Assembly (NCBI GenBank): GCA_000934385.1
Contig: KN880486.1
Coordinates: 62,001 to 126,000, forward strand
From: Cylindrobasidium torrendii FP15055 ss-10
Lineage: Eukaryota > Basidiomycota > Agaricomycetes > Agaricales > Physalacriaceae
Length of the DNA: 64,000 nucleotides
Direction: 5' to 3'
Shown here piece after piece: positions 11,888 to 23,508 of this stretch. How positions within the stretch are numbered: position 1 is the first letter of the stretch; each line of letters starts with the position of its first letter. Made by a program: the position numbers and the translations under genes. The notes beneath the pieces are model-generated. The model had not been told where the DNA came from. It did not search any database and saw only the letters and a list, made by a program, of their open reading frames with translations.

Positions 11888-12874
11888 ATGTACATTATTG
11901 CTAGCCTATTTTATTTTACTTCATGACTTACTTACGCCTATGTATATTGCCCTTGTTGGGATAGGACAATGGACGTACTGCAGTGATCGATGTAGCACTT
12001 GAATACACATTATTGGTTATCAGAATTCGAAACCTTCCGCTGGTACTTGCCCGTGTCGAGGCCAATTCTTGATACGTCGGACACTCGACCCATGCACTCG
12101 AGGCTAGTACATACCACAGCGATATAGTTGAAATTAGAGCTCGCTCGGATGGACAAGGAGGTGCAAGGGAGGTGTGGAATGCTTTCGGGTTTTGCAGCTT
12201 TGAAGAAGCACAAATAACAAACAAAATATGTATTGAATACGCGTACAATACAGTTCGGTACTTGTCCCAAAAGCATAAGTACATTGCATAGGTACCGGTA
12301 CTGTACCGTACTTACGCAACCCCGAATTTGAGCAAAAGTCAGTACCTCCTAGACTCAAGAGCCACCACCCTTGGGCAGTTAAAAAGAGGCAAAAAGCATA
12401 GTCAATTCCCCGAAGAGATGAGTTCCCAAAGATTGTAAAGTCGGCGTTAGGTGTGTGGCATACACGGAATCCCCTAGTAAAAGGCGAGGGGATTGTCTGC
12501 TTGTAAATCACACCACCGACATTGGTCAGTAAGTATTGAACGATGTGAACTGAATGGGAAATGCATTATGTTCGATCGAGAATGCAGGGTCGCACCGAAA
12601 TGGAAAAGGGTCAAACTCTGCATCTATGAGCGTTCGAGCAGTATGTGCTGAGTATATGCGTTCGTTACCAACCTACCTTCAGCCTTGCACGGCATTCAAG
12701 GAAGTTGGCTATGGTGCTAACCACTGTCGCAGGTGTCTCGACCAGAAAATGCAAAGCAAGCGTCGATTTTTACATATACATGGTGATACTAAACGGAAAG
12801 CGCGCCAATACCAGCATTACAATAAGATAAGCCGAGAGAAATGTACATGGATACCATACATAGTTCAACGTCCT
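11888..12874. other. Convergent intergenic region
   Basis: Lies between the 3' ends of the RTA1-like gene and the pseudokinase gene. No open frame with recognisable similarity. Between 12240 and 12345 the tetramer GTAC is unusually frequent, with GTACCGGTAC at 12292-12301 inside overlapping inverted repeats. Confidence 0.4.
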
Positions 12875-14207
12875 TTAGCAGACTGCGAACGGCGTTGACT
12901 GGGATCTGACCATGGGCACAGGTCCGGGCGTCGGAACAAGGGTTGCAGTGCTTGCTTCATAGATTCGTCGGGTCCCAATGCCACCACCATTACCACCACT
13001 GGGATGCGAGCGCGTCCGTCGAAAGGATGGAGGAACAAAAAGCCCATATGTAAAGTCAGGGGATGAAGGGACCTGGGTTTCGAATACCGAGGACTCCAGC
13101 GACTTGCAAAGGGCCTCAAAGAGTTTGCGTGCGTCGTCCGCACCAAAACCCCCAGTGAGCATTGCTCGGACAAGAGAGTCCAGCTTCCTCGAGACACTGG
13201 GGAGCTACGCGGGGTTCAGAGGAAATATCGGAAAAAATCGATGGGACACGCACATGCAATAGCATTCGTTCGATGAACTTGCCGCAATCTTTGACATCTT
13301 GAACGTAGGTAGCGGGCAACGTTGCGCCTTGAATGGCCGTGCTACAGTCGTAGTAATATTTGACCGGGCAGCTTGCACTTCTGCGGTCAAAGTTTTCTAC
13401 CATGGCTGGTGGACGCGTTCCGAGCCCAAAGTCGGCCATCGGCATGGTGTGTGCTCCACCTCCAAATCCCAAGCCCAAATTTGAGATAGAGTGCTCGTGT
13501 AGGAAGGAAAGGCCTTCAAGCATTTGTCGAAAAAAGTCGATATAGTTTGCGACTATCGCAAAAGGCGGTTTGTCGAAAGCAAACAAACGCTGCAGGCATA
13601 GGAAGATCTTGTCTTTGCGCTCGACGGCACATAGCAGGTGAGGGATAGGATTCCAAGGATCGTTGCGGTATTCAGGCTGGTTGAACTGAAGGATAAGAAA
13701 AAGTTCAGGGGCGTTCCGGGGAAGGCATTTCATCATGATTGAATCGTTCGCAGTTGGCGTGGATGGTTCGACCATGACCTGTAGGACATTGAGGTTCTGA
13801 AGGAACTGCCTCAAACATTGTGCCTACCAGATTGGTCGAATGATACAAGTCTGGGTTTTTAGCGAGAAGGTCGTCGATGAGAGCCTCGTAGTCGCTATCC
13901 GCATGTCAGAAGGAGGTAATGGCAAGTGTTCGGGAACGCACATATCATAAACCACCGACGAGTCCGTAGAGATTGAGGACGCCGTTTCGGAATCGCAGGA
14001 TGAAAAACCACTCCGATAGTAAGACCCTTCATCGTCACTCGAGCTGCGAACCATTCGCTGGAGCGGAGCGCCGAAGCCAAACCTGACTTCGTCAATATCC
14101 TCTATTGTGCCGTCGCTGTCGTAGTCTTCGCTGCGATCCGATTCGCTTGGCGAGACGGTAAGACCCTGGTCAACGAAATATTGGGAGCGAGCCAGTGGAG
14201 AATGCAT
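12875..14207 (-). CDS. Kinase-like protein, predicted pseudokinase
   Basis: Start 14207 (MHSPLARSQYFVD). The N-terminus is acidic and Ser-rich (SESDRSEDYDSDGTIEDIDE). An intron (donor GTGCGTTCC) leads to DYEALIDDLLAKNPDLYHSTN. A second joins to VMVEPSTPTANDS and a degenerate kinase domain: APELFLILQF, a C-lobe helix IDFFRQMLEGLSFLHEH, then MADFGLG, the DFG motif. The position expected for HRDxxxxN reads SISNLGLGFGG, so the catalytic Asp is gone. The DFG is followed by CPVKYYY, a segment common in Agaricomycete kinase-like families. The C-terminal exons (GGFGADDARKLFEALCKSLE) are helical and end MVRSQSTPFAVC. Function unknown; catalysis unlikely. Confidence 0.7.
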
Positions 14208-14542
14208 AGCGAGTGTTTGAATAGGTCGTTTGTCGTTACAAGAGGGCGTGAAGCAGCATTATTGCTGCAATGACACCGAATGACAGTAGGAGGTAGCCCG
14301 AGTGACACTGCACAAGCGGAGTTCAGTACTGTTCCAAGGATCGACACGATCGCGAATGCCGATGACGGATGGACTCTTCAATTGTACACATCATTCTGCC
14401 CACAATTATTGTGTTTACATGCGTCCTAGATTTGGCCTATACAACGAGTATTTGGGAGTAGTACTATTGTGTTACCAAAATTATGCATGCACTCAAGTAA
14501 GATGCAGTACATGACCAGAAACATCAACTCGGGGAACCCCAA
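14208..14542. other. Short intergenic region
   Basis: No gene seen. It holds the upstream region of the leftward pseudokinase gene and the 3' end of the next leftward gene. Confidence 0.4.
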
Positions 14543-15083
14543 CTATTTCTTCCTACGTTTCGGCTGCTTCTTGCCTGAGCTCAAGTTCTGAGGGAGCCAC
14601 TCGTTCTCCGGCTCTGGAGGTGGTGTGGGGGGCGACTTGGCCGATGTAGAAGTGGAATTCGCCGCAGATTCGTCTTCACGTTGTGCTCGAGCGATGGACG
14701 CCGCTATTTCATCCGGCGATACCTGCTCACCGCGTTGTATGCGGGCCGCTACATCAGCCGTGACGCGGACGCGACGAACGTTGGTTTGGAAGCCAGGAGC
14801 TAAATAAATTGTCACACAGGAAGGCATAAAGCGTTTGGTGCATACACACCTCCCTTGCCTATACCCGTTGTCCGTAATTTATGCGCCAAGTACCATTTCC
14901 TGGCAAAGTATCCAGCAACAAGGACGGCACCCGGAATGCTAGAGCGAATGAGAAGCTGATTCAGCAAGGAAGATTTGCTGCACACAAAATCCAGAGCAGA
15001 GAGGGCAAGTCGTCGGCCGGCGGTGCTTGCGCCTTACGCGACATGATCGCAGGACACCAAGATACTCAATCCCACGTGATCAT
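14543..15083 (-). CDS. Small single-pass membrane protein, unknown function
   Basis: I do not recognise this family. The sure part is two exons: LLIRSSIPGAVLVAGYFA, a hydrophobic helix, followed by RKWYLAHKLRTTGIGKG. A 49-nt intron then leads to APGFQTNVRRVRVTADVAARIQRGEQVSPDEIAASIA and a Ser/Pro-rich, basic tail SGKKQPKRRKK. The first exon is unclear. An ATG at 15083 with a 100-nt intron (donor after ATGATCAC) gives MITKSSLLNQLLIRSS in frame. The ATG at 15045 (MSRKAQAPP) cannot be joined with a normal-length intron. The start would then be only about 27 bp from the divergent Rrp6 start. The layout suggests a membrane-anchored protein with a small helical cytosolic domain. Confidence 0.6.
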
Positions 15084-15109
15084 CTTGACTCTCATTTTCC
15101 ACCCTCACG

Positions 15110-17953
15110 ATGGACTTTGAGCAGCTCAACACCAAGGTTCCGGCGGCTGCCCTCAAGGCGACCCGCACAGCCGCTCTCCTCCCTGTGGATATTCTTTTCC
15201 ACAAGTCAATGGACGCTGCCTTCGCTCAGGACTTGGATGAATTTTCCTCCAAGGTTCTATCCTTAACGAACCGTCTTTTGGATCTGTCATCGACCATAGA
15301 TTCTTCAGGGAAAAGCAAGGGAGGACTGAGAGAGGAAGAGGATGTATTGGACCGCTTCGATTCGTGTGTTGTAGACCGTGTAGACCAGCTGCTTGAGCGT
15401 GTTGTGCGTCTGCTCCTACATTTTTCATTCAATGCATTCTCAAGAAAAATGAGCAGGACACAGCACTGGACGAATATACGGGGCGTTCTAAAGTCCCTGC
15501 TATTGCTGTCCAGGTCGCTCCAAAACAAACGAAGACCACTGGGCGCAGCAATCAACGCGATTTTGTAGTCCAGCATGCAGCACATCTCGAGAAACCTCAA
15601 CTCCGGTTCAAGGAAACTGTTGATAATAGCAACTCGATATGGCATCCCAGACTCAAACACAAGTACAATGCGAAGGTACCACTCGGCCACAGTTATGTCG
15701 AGGAAGGCGTAACAGCCAGCCAACTTTTGTACGTGCCCACTCATGCTCTCATGGACCTATGGCTGATTCTCTACAGAGCTCCGCATCCTTACCGCTATGA
15801 GATCAAACACCTGGCTTTCCCTCCCAGGATGACCCAAATATCGCCGCCAATTCCTCCAAAGCCCTTCGACACAACTACATTTACCTGGGTGGATAACTCG
15901 CAAGCCCTGCAAGCCATGTTGGCCAAACTTCGCCAGGCTCTTGAAATTGCAGTCGACCTTGAACACCATAGCTATCGGACGTACAATGGATTTTTGTGTC
16001 TCATGCAAATTAGCACTCGGGAGGAAGACTGGATTGTTGATCTTCTCGAACTGCGAGATGAGGCGGAGATCCTGAACGAGGTTTTTACAGACCCTAGTGT
16101 CATCAAGGTTCGCGCGCTGGAACTACATCATGCAGACCATTGACGGGTTTAGGTGTTCCACGGCGCAGAAAGTGACATTGTATGGCTACAGCAGGACCTC
16201 AACATATATGTTGTCAACATGTTTGACACTTACCACGCTTCCAAAGCCCTTGGTAAGAACTATGCGTATCTCTGGACATGCCAGCTGATTTTAACCCAGC
16301 ATTCCCTCGACACGGGCTGGCAAACCTCTTGGAGATGTATTGCGACTTTACTCCCGACAAACGATACCAGCTGGCGGACTGGCGTGTACGGTGAGTTTCT
16401 TCATTTTACATTCTACCTATCTCATTGCCGTAGACCACTCTCAGAGCCTATGCTAAACTATGCACGTTCTGACACGCATTTCCTACTCTACATCTATGAC
16501 AACTTACGCAATGCTCTTCTTGACCGAGGCGAGGCCTTGGTTCGTTCTCACGAAGGCCCCAATCCTCCGTCGTCCGACACTGTGGTACGAGAGGTGTTGG
16601 CAAATTCACAGGAAACGGCTCTCAAGGTCTACGTCAAAGACAATTACGACGAGGCGGACGGCAGTGGTGGCAGTGGATGGGATACGCTCGCAAGAAAGTG
16701 GAACAAGATGTCCCTTGTGCCATTGATTCCAGTTGATGGACCAGATGCGATCCCTGCATACGTCTACAAGGCAGTTCATTCTTGGCGAGATAGAGTCGCG
16801 CGCGAAGAGGACGAGAGTACTCGGTTCGTGTCGAACATAGCTGTTGTTGATATACGCTGACAGTGTTTAGTTACGTTCTTCCGAACCATTTGGTCTTCCA
16901 GCTTGCAGAAACACCACCTCCTGACCTTCCCGCACTTTTGCGTATTTTCCACTCTCCCCCGCCCGTCATCAAACGTCGCGCAAAGGAGCTTCTCGAGGTC
17001 ATTCGGGAGGCCGTCAAGTCTGCCTTCTCTCCACCCAGTGCCGCTATGGAAGTTGTTGAGGTGCAACCAAAGGCCAACGAACTGCAAGACAAGCCCGATG
17101 CGCCACCACAGGCCGCGGCGACACCTTCCTTGTGGGGCTCCAGTGAGTATATTTCCTCGTCTGGTTGATTGCCATTGATTGTCGGGTAGCGTCGTCTCAA
17201 GTCCCGTCGAAGCTCTTCGAATTGTCGTCCTCATCTGGGGCATTAGCCACAAGCTCGTTGTTTGGACCACACAAACCGGTATGCAAAGGGATTCGTTGTC
17301 CGGACGGACAAGTTTGCTTATACCAGTCTCAGTTGACACCCAAGTCTGCGGCCTTACCTGTGTCGAGTATAATGAATCGCATTCACGACTCGTTATCAAT
17401 AGCCCCGACATTACCGCAAGTTTGTCATGTTGTGTCCCTCCATGTATGCCTCGCAGATTGATCTCCATGCAGGTTATCGTTGCTGAGAAGGACAACGATG
17501 CTTCAATGCAGGAGGACATTGCATTGGGTATGCAGGTTGAGGTACCGTTCGTTCCAGCCGCCCAGCGCGCGCACAAGGAGGAGGTTGAGGACACAATTGT
17601 CGTGGTGGGGCAAGGCAAGCAAAAGAAACGTAAACGAGAGGACGGACCAAGCTCGTCGGTGAAAGTAAGAAGACCCTCACCGTCGTCCAATGATGAAGCT
17701 CCCAACGAACCATTCGACTTTTCATCTGCCGTCAATGTCCTCGATGCAGTGCCAGAAGCCAAGCCACGCCCTGAGAAGAAGACTAACAAGAAGGATAAAA
17801 AGGACAAAAAGGGTAAGTCTTACGCACTGGAAAACCCCGCTTGGCCTCACGATTTGATTTGTAGGCGGGTCGAGCGCACCTCGGGGTCCCGCGCCCAAGG
17901 CACACAATGCTCCCAAAAGTGGGAACAAGTCGGCGACCTTCAGGAAACGGTGA
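15110..17953 (+). CDS. RRP6: Exosome 3'-5' exoribonuclease Rrp6 (EXOSC10)
   Basis: Nuclear exosome nuclease that trims rRNA, snoRNA and cryptic transcripts. Domains in order: a PMC2NT-type N-terminus ([19 protein letters not shown]), a linker with the conserved [12 protein letters not shown] and [11 protein letters not shown], then the DEDD-Y exonuclease. Its residues are visible as [20 protein letters not shown] (DxE), [16 protein letters not shown] (Asp) and [16 protein letters not shown] (Tyr and Asp). An HRDC domain follows ([16 protein letters not shown], then [15 protein letters not shown]). The tail is acidic and then lysine-rich ([13 protein letters not shown]), and the last intron joins to [15 protein letters not shown], stopping at 17953. 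About ten short introns. Divergent from the small membrane-protein gene. Confidence 0.95.
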
Positions 17954-18454
17954 CGCATTGTACATACAAAGTAGACTCATCGTACGATTCGCCATGTCGC
18001 AGAAACAGCCGACGTTTATGGCGAGTCTTAAGTAACATCCGTCGAGTGAAATTGTCCAGGCAGCCCACGATTCAGAGGGCGCGGGCTATCTAGTGTCATA
18101 TGCGCTACCCGCAATTATCCCAACGCTCAAGCGTTCGAGAAGTGTCAGCTTGACTCGTTTCTCAAAATCTTCATATAATCGTGTGTGGCACAAGTGTTGT
18201 ATTTAGAAAACGTCCTCCAAGTTAGTAGAGGTAGCCATTTATGTACTCTTATGTACTTTGCTCCGTTCTTCTTTTCCATTCCGGGTAGGTTCCGTCCCGG
18301 TTCCGTTCACTGAACTTAAATGAGGGGGTCGGCCGGCAAAATCGTTGAGCAGGAGCACAAGGAAAGATGCGTGGGGAATCGGCCGACGGCATATATAAAA
18401 ATATGAGAGCGACTGGAGATTGACTCGTTTTCCTGCTCTCTACCAGGGTTGACC
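17954..18454. other. Intergenic with MFS promoter
   Basis: No coding content. It contains the Rrp6 3' end and the compact promoter of the MFS transporter, including duplicated GC-rich motifs and a TATA box described separately. Confidence 0.5.
18392..18401 (+). promoter_or_regulatory. TATA box of the MFS transporter gene
   Basis: TATATAAAAA lies 54 bp upstream of the ATG at 18455, a spacing that leaves room for a transcription start about 30 bp downstream and a very short leader. Most other genes in the window lack such a clear TATA, which fits an inducible gene. Confidence 0.6.
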
Positions 18455-20649
18455 ATGCACACTGCTGAAGGTGCTGCCACTATGGACGCAATGCCTGCTC
18501 ACGATCTTCATGAACCCGACACTGGTCACGTTGTAATGCACGAACCAACCATCCCCCGTGTTGTTAAAGACGCAGCGGATATCGACGACGATGCAAAGAC
18601 CATGGTGGATATCGAACATATGCCTGTCGTTAATGACCCTAGAGCCTGGTCGCCAATGCGCAAGGTGCGCACTCTCTTGCCTCACGAAGTACCGTGCTTT
18701 ACACTTGCTTGCTCTCAGAATATCACGCTCCTGCTCATATCGTCTGGGGCACTCATCGCAGGGTTCGCCGCAAATATCCAGAACCGTACGCACCTGCCTG
18801 GACCTTGTTTTCCCCATTCACACGCGCGCAGCTGCTATCCAGGATATGGAGGCAAGCTTGCCGGCGACAAGCTCACAAATAAGCTTGAGTATATCGCTGT
18901 TCATATTGGTGCAAGGGTCGGCCCCCTTGTTATGGAGTGCTATCAGTGAAGTGAAAGGCAGACGAGTGAGTGACGCCTATATGCTCTCGTCGTGTCCTCA
19001 TTTCGACAGTTTGTATACCTCGTTTCGATGTTGATCTTCTTTGGAGGGAGTGTTGGTGTAGCCGTATGCAAGTCCATCGGGGCGTGAGTATTCTTCTGGT
19101 CTGACTAAGGAAAGCGCTGACTTGCTGTTTTGGGAAGTGTGATTGGTTTGCGCATTGTGCAAGCAGCGGGGTCGAGTGCTGTAATTGCGATTGGTGCAGC
19201 CACACTGGCGGACGTGTACGAGCCCTCAGAGCGTGGCACAAAGGTGCGGCTCGCCGTTGTTGATTGTATTAATGGCTGACGAGCATAGATGGGAATATAT
19301 TACATGGCGCCAGCCCTTGGGCCATCCTTGGGTCCTATATTCGGTGGTGTGTTGACGAATGCATGGAACTGGCGCGCACCCTTCTGGTTCTTGGCTATCC
19401 TCTCTGGCACCATCTTCACTGGCTTTGTGCTGTTCTTCCGCGACACGTTCCGGAAAGAGCGTAGCTCTGCATACCAGGCGCTCCTAAAGGACCGACTCAA
19501 ACACCTCGAGAAGGACACCAAGGACGTCAAGGATCACGCACCGACGGAAGCTGCGAAGGAGGAACCTATTTCAGCGGAGAAGGATGTCGAGAAACAAACT
19601 ACACCTGTGGCCGACGTCGTAATTAACGACCCTTCCCTCAAAATGGGGCTTAAGGATGTCACGCCGCTCAAGCCGATCTGGTTGGTTTTGCGTAGATTGA
19701 ACAACTTCCTAATGCTCTTTGCTTCTGGTGCGGTAATGGAATTCACCCATTTACCCTGCTCATACCTGGACAGGCCTGATCTTCGCACTCTGCTTCACCG
19801 TACCGTACACGTCCTCACGAACACTTGGAACCAAATATGGGTACAATTCTCTGAATATCGGGCTCGTCTTACTCGCTTTCGGAATCGGTCTGCATACTTT
19901 TTTGTTTTTCTCTAATCCAGGATGGGAGTCTGACCTGACCGTGCATCAAAGGAAATATGGTTGGCAGCATTTTTGGTGGACGTTGGTCCGATATTATTCT
20001 GCATCGTCAAAGAGCCAAGAACGGAGGGAAAATGTACCCTGAGGTTAGCAGTCATATCCTGGTTTACTAAGTCATGCACTAACAGTTTCACAGATGCGTC
20101 TTTACAGCACACTGTATTTCCTTATCCCATTTCCAATATCGACTATCGGCATGGGTTGGGTCCTGCAGCAGCACGTCCATGTCGCCGCAGTCTGCGTGCT
20201 GCTCTTTATTACCGGTTTCATTGTCATGTACGTACCACTCTGAGCGATTACAATTCCTCCGCTGAACTTGACTAGCTCGGTGTATACAAGCACAATTGCA
20301 TACATCGTGGATGCAAACGTAGGTCGTTCGTCAACCGCTGTCGCACTGAACAGTTTCTTCCGCGGTATGGGGGCCTTTATCGCCGTCGAGGTTGCTGTCC
20401 CTATCCAGGTGTGTACCATGCGCCGGCTTCCTACCGCATATTGACCACAAAATCTTTACCGCCCGGTAGGATTCAATCGGTGATGGTGAGTATCCCCGCA
20501 GAATATGGGACCATGACAATAACATGCTTCCTTTAGGCTGGATGTACACGATTTTTGGAGTCGTGTTAATCCTTGGTAACATTTGCATCCTATTGACTCT
20601 GAAAAGAGGGCATGGCTGGCGAGTCAAAGCAGAGTCTACCGAGAAATGA
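18455..20649 (+). CDS. MFS multidrug transporter (DHA1, Dtr1/Qdr-like)
   Basis: Proton-coupled drug or polyamine efflux carrier of the DHA1 group, probably in the plasma membrane. The start MHTAEGAATMDAM opens a long hydrophilic N-terminus. Helices begin ITLLLISSGALIAGFAANIQ. Motif A appears as WSAISEVKGRR, helix 4 as LRIVQAAGSSAVIAIGAA with DVYEPSERG, and the antiporter motif C as MAPALGPSLGPIFGGVL. A charged central loop (KDTKDVKDHAPTEAAKEE) separates the halves. The second half reads LIFALCFTVPYTSS, GNMVGSIFGGRWSD, FLIPFPISTIGMGWV and VALNSFFRGMGAFIAVEVAV, ending VKAESTEK. About nine small introns. TATA box and repeated GC motifs upstream suggest regulation. Confidence 0.9.
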
Positions 20650-21123
20650 CATGGCCTGATATAGAGAGTTAGCTAGAGTTGATTACTGTAATGCAGACAC
20701 TAGATTTTCCCGAGTAGAACAGTTAGCTCAACAAGTGGGACATGTTTTGAGTGTTCAAGCAGAAGCAATACAAGACGGGGCCGCCGTTCAAGATATGCTA
20801 TTCCGACTTGCGCTTCGAGCGTTGGCACTTTTCCCCAGAATCGAACTCGGAGCGCGCATCGATTTGGTCTACTGTGTCGATAGTGTGTCGATGGACCCCA
20901 GGAGCAGCTCCAGACTTCGCCGAGATGAGTGAACTGGGCAAGGATGAGATAGGCGAGTTGTGATTGGCTGCGACAATACGGACCTAGACCGTTCGGCACC
21001 GGCCCGGTCCGACGACAATCATCCGAAGGTGGTTCCGCCTTACGATCACTCCACATTTATATCTTTCACGTCCATCACCCTCCCTTGCTACAATCCAGGT
21101 TGCCAGCAGCCCTCATATCCGCC
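20650..21123. other. Intergenic between MFS transporter and ISA1
   Basis: No gene recognised on either strand. The right part is the ISA1 promoter, with a pyrimidine-rich stretch (21060-21085) just before the start. Confidence 0.4.
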
Positions 21124-21790
21124 ATGTTCGCACTACGACACACTACTAGGCAACATGCCTCCCTTGTTTTCACCCGGCGCGCCATGATGTCAGCACATCG
21201 GCCAGCAAACCAGCACCTGCCCTTAGCTGATTCACCGCCCGTGGTCATTCCATCTACATCTGCCTCCACCTTGGATCGTGATGCGTCAGCACCACAGACT
21301 GCTGCCCGCCCGCCACCAACGCCTCGAGCAGAGAAGCCCAGGCCGAAGCTCCGGGCTACTAAGGCTGCGCTTACAATAGTACGTCGCAAGTCGCGTATCG
21401 GGGCGATTTGTTGACCTCTTTGCTATAGACATCAGACGCGGTCGAACGGCTTCGCGCACTACAACGAGGACCTACCCCACAACTCATCCGTATTGGCGTC
21501 CGCAATAAAGGGTGTGCGGGCTTGTCGTACCATCTCGAATACGTGGACAAGCCCGAGAAGTTCGATGAGGTCGTAGAACAAGATGGAGTTCGCGTAGTAA
21601 TAGACAGCAAGGCGCTGTTCTCGATAATTGGGAGCGAAATGACATGGACAGAGGACGCGTTAAGGTGCGTGCGATGTCATCATTGTTGCGGGCCAACACT
21701 GACTTTTGATGTAGCTCCAAGTTCACTTTCAAGAACCCTAACATCAAGGATGCCTGTGGTTGCGGAGAGTCATTCACGGTCACCCAATAA
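21124..21790 (+). CDS. ISA1: Mitochondrial iron-sulfur assembly protein Isa1
   Basis: A-type Fe-S carrier acting late in mitochondrial cluster assembly, needed for [4Fe-4S] enzymes such as aconitase and lipoate synthase. The start at 21124 opens an arginine-rich presequence (MFALRHTTRQHASLVFTRR). After a Pro/Ala-rich linker, an intron near 21377-21428 joins TKAALTI to the HesB/IscA fold: SDAVERLRAL, LIRIGVRNKGCAGLSYHLEY with the first conserved Cys, and IDSKALFSIIGSEMTW. A second intron (about 21665-21716) leads to FKNPNIKDACGCGESFTVTQ, carrying the C-G-C pair. All three ligand cysteines are present. Confidence 0.93.
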
Positions 21791-23508
21791 TCATGTATAT
21801 TATTCGTATCAGACTTTTGGTAGAGTCCTTGTCACTGCTATCGTTATACTCACACCTACACATCAATTTCATGCATTCATCATATCAAGACTTCCCTGCC
21901 GTGGAATTCTGTACCCGTACGGACTCGCAATCGAAAGCAATATACTGCTGACTTGCAGCTTGCTGTGAATGTGAGTGTAGAGACTGTGGTCTCGGAAAAT
22001 CGTCTCTGCCTCGAGCCGCCAGCCACTCCTTCCACTCCAACACATTCCGAAGCGCATCGAAGCGTCCCCAGTCAGGCATCTCCTGGTGATAGTGCCGCCA
22101 ACACCGCCAATTCGGGGCAAGCATACTTCGCGCGAGAACTTCAAGTCACAGAACCAACATCTAGCTCCAGAATTATTCAAAGCCTTGACTACAGCGGCAA
22201 CCCCCTCATATATCTTCCCCCGCAATTCGTCAAGACATAACCACTGCTGCAGAACGAACATGCGTACGGACTTGGCACAAGCGCAAGCAGCAGGCAAATG
22301 CAACCCCAAATTTCCAAGCCCAAAGAGTCAACCTAAGTATGTGGGGCAGGCATCAGAAATGGAGACACCCGCTCACTGACTGAGAGCACTCGCACCAAAG
22401 CTGGTCTTCCGGAGGTATATTGTGTGCGTCAGTCTGGTGGATGGCCCTGGGGGGAGGGTGCGTCCATCATCCTTGGGGTACTCAGTACTGAGTACTTGAG
22501 TGCTTAGCAGGCTGGAGGATCACGGCCGCATTGTCATCAACATGACAGAGCTACTACTTATAGGCAGGTAGTCGTTCGCCACACCAGCCATTTATCGCTG
22601 CTTTGTGTACGAAGCTTGACTGTCACCACAGGGATGTGGCTTCCAGATGAGAATGACGACGGGGGCTGTCGGGCTGTGTTGATCAGCTCCCATAAATCAC
22701 TAGACTACCGACTACCAAGGTGCGCGGAGTGTGCGCGGTTGGCGGCTGGCGCACAAGGCCAGGGGAAGATGGCTTGGGGCTTGGAGGCTCACGCGGCATT
22801 GAGGGACATCTTCAACGTCTTCTCCTTGACCGGACAAGCAAAGAAACGTTGCGGGTCTGTGAATCTATCATAAACCAATTGTCAAGTACTTGTCATAGGA
22901 AGGCGAGATGCCTTCAATGCATAGTCCAAGTTCGAGTTGGCATTAATAAGAGCATGCCGATTACTTGGGACAGCAAGTACCAGTCAACTCCACTGTAGCT
23001 TATACGGTGATGTGTTTCTATCTTTGCTTCCTTTCTTGATGCTGATTGAATGGTGCGCAAAGCGTCGTGCAAGTCGACCTTCTGACTTGCATCGTCCGGA
23101 ATGTCGGGGCATATTCTAAGGAGCAACGAGCTTATTACTGGGGGGAAATGGAATTCAGATTATTGGTGACATCCCTACAAATCCCGTTGCACAGTCTGTA
23201 CACACTTGTCCCCAGCGATCGATACGGCACACGAGGATGACTAAGTTTGTGGGACAATGGTCGATCAAATTGCCACTTTCGGTAGTCCTGTTCCAAGTCA
23301 CATGTACTTCGCATCCGAATATCTTATACAAATGAAGTTAGATTTTCCCATGTTGTGGCGATGATGCATGCGCAATGATGAGCCTTGAGCGCTGAGCAGT
23401 ACCGCATATTAATACCAATTGGGACTGGCATGAGCCATGACAATCCGTCATCATTTGTTACATTACAGTGTATTCAATTTTCCCGTAGATACAACATCGA
23501 GCTTCATC
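21791..23508. other. Large convergent intergenic region
   Basis: About 1.7 kb between the 3' ends of ISA1 and the aquaporin-like gene. I found no frame longer than about 150 codons that looks coding and no RNA gene. It contains an 18-bp perfect palindrome at 22478-22495. The excess length for a convergent gap in this gene-dense window leaves room for a non-coding transcript or decayed element, but I cannot support one. Confidence 0.4.

Noticed and set aside
16776..17807. A 343-codon minus-strand frame
   Set aside because: It is antisense to well-defined Rrp6 exons and codes no recognisable sequence.
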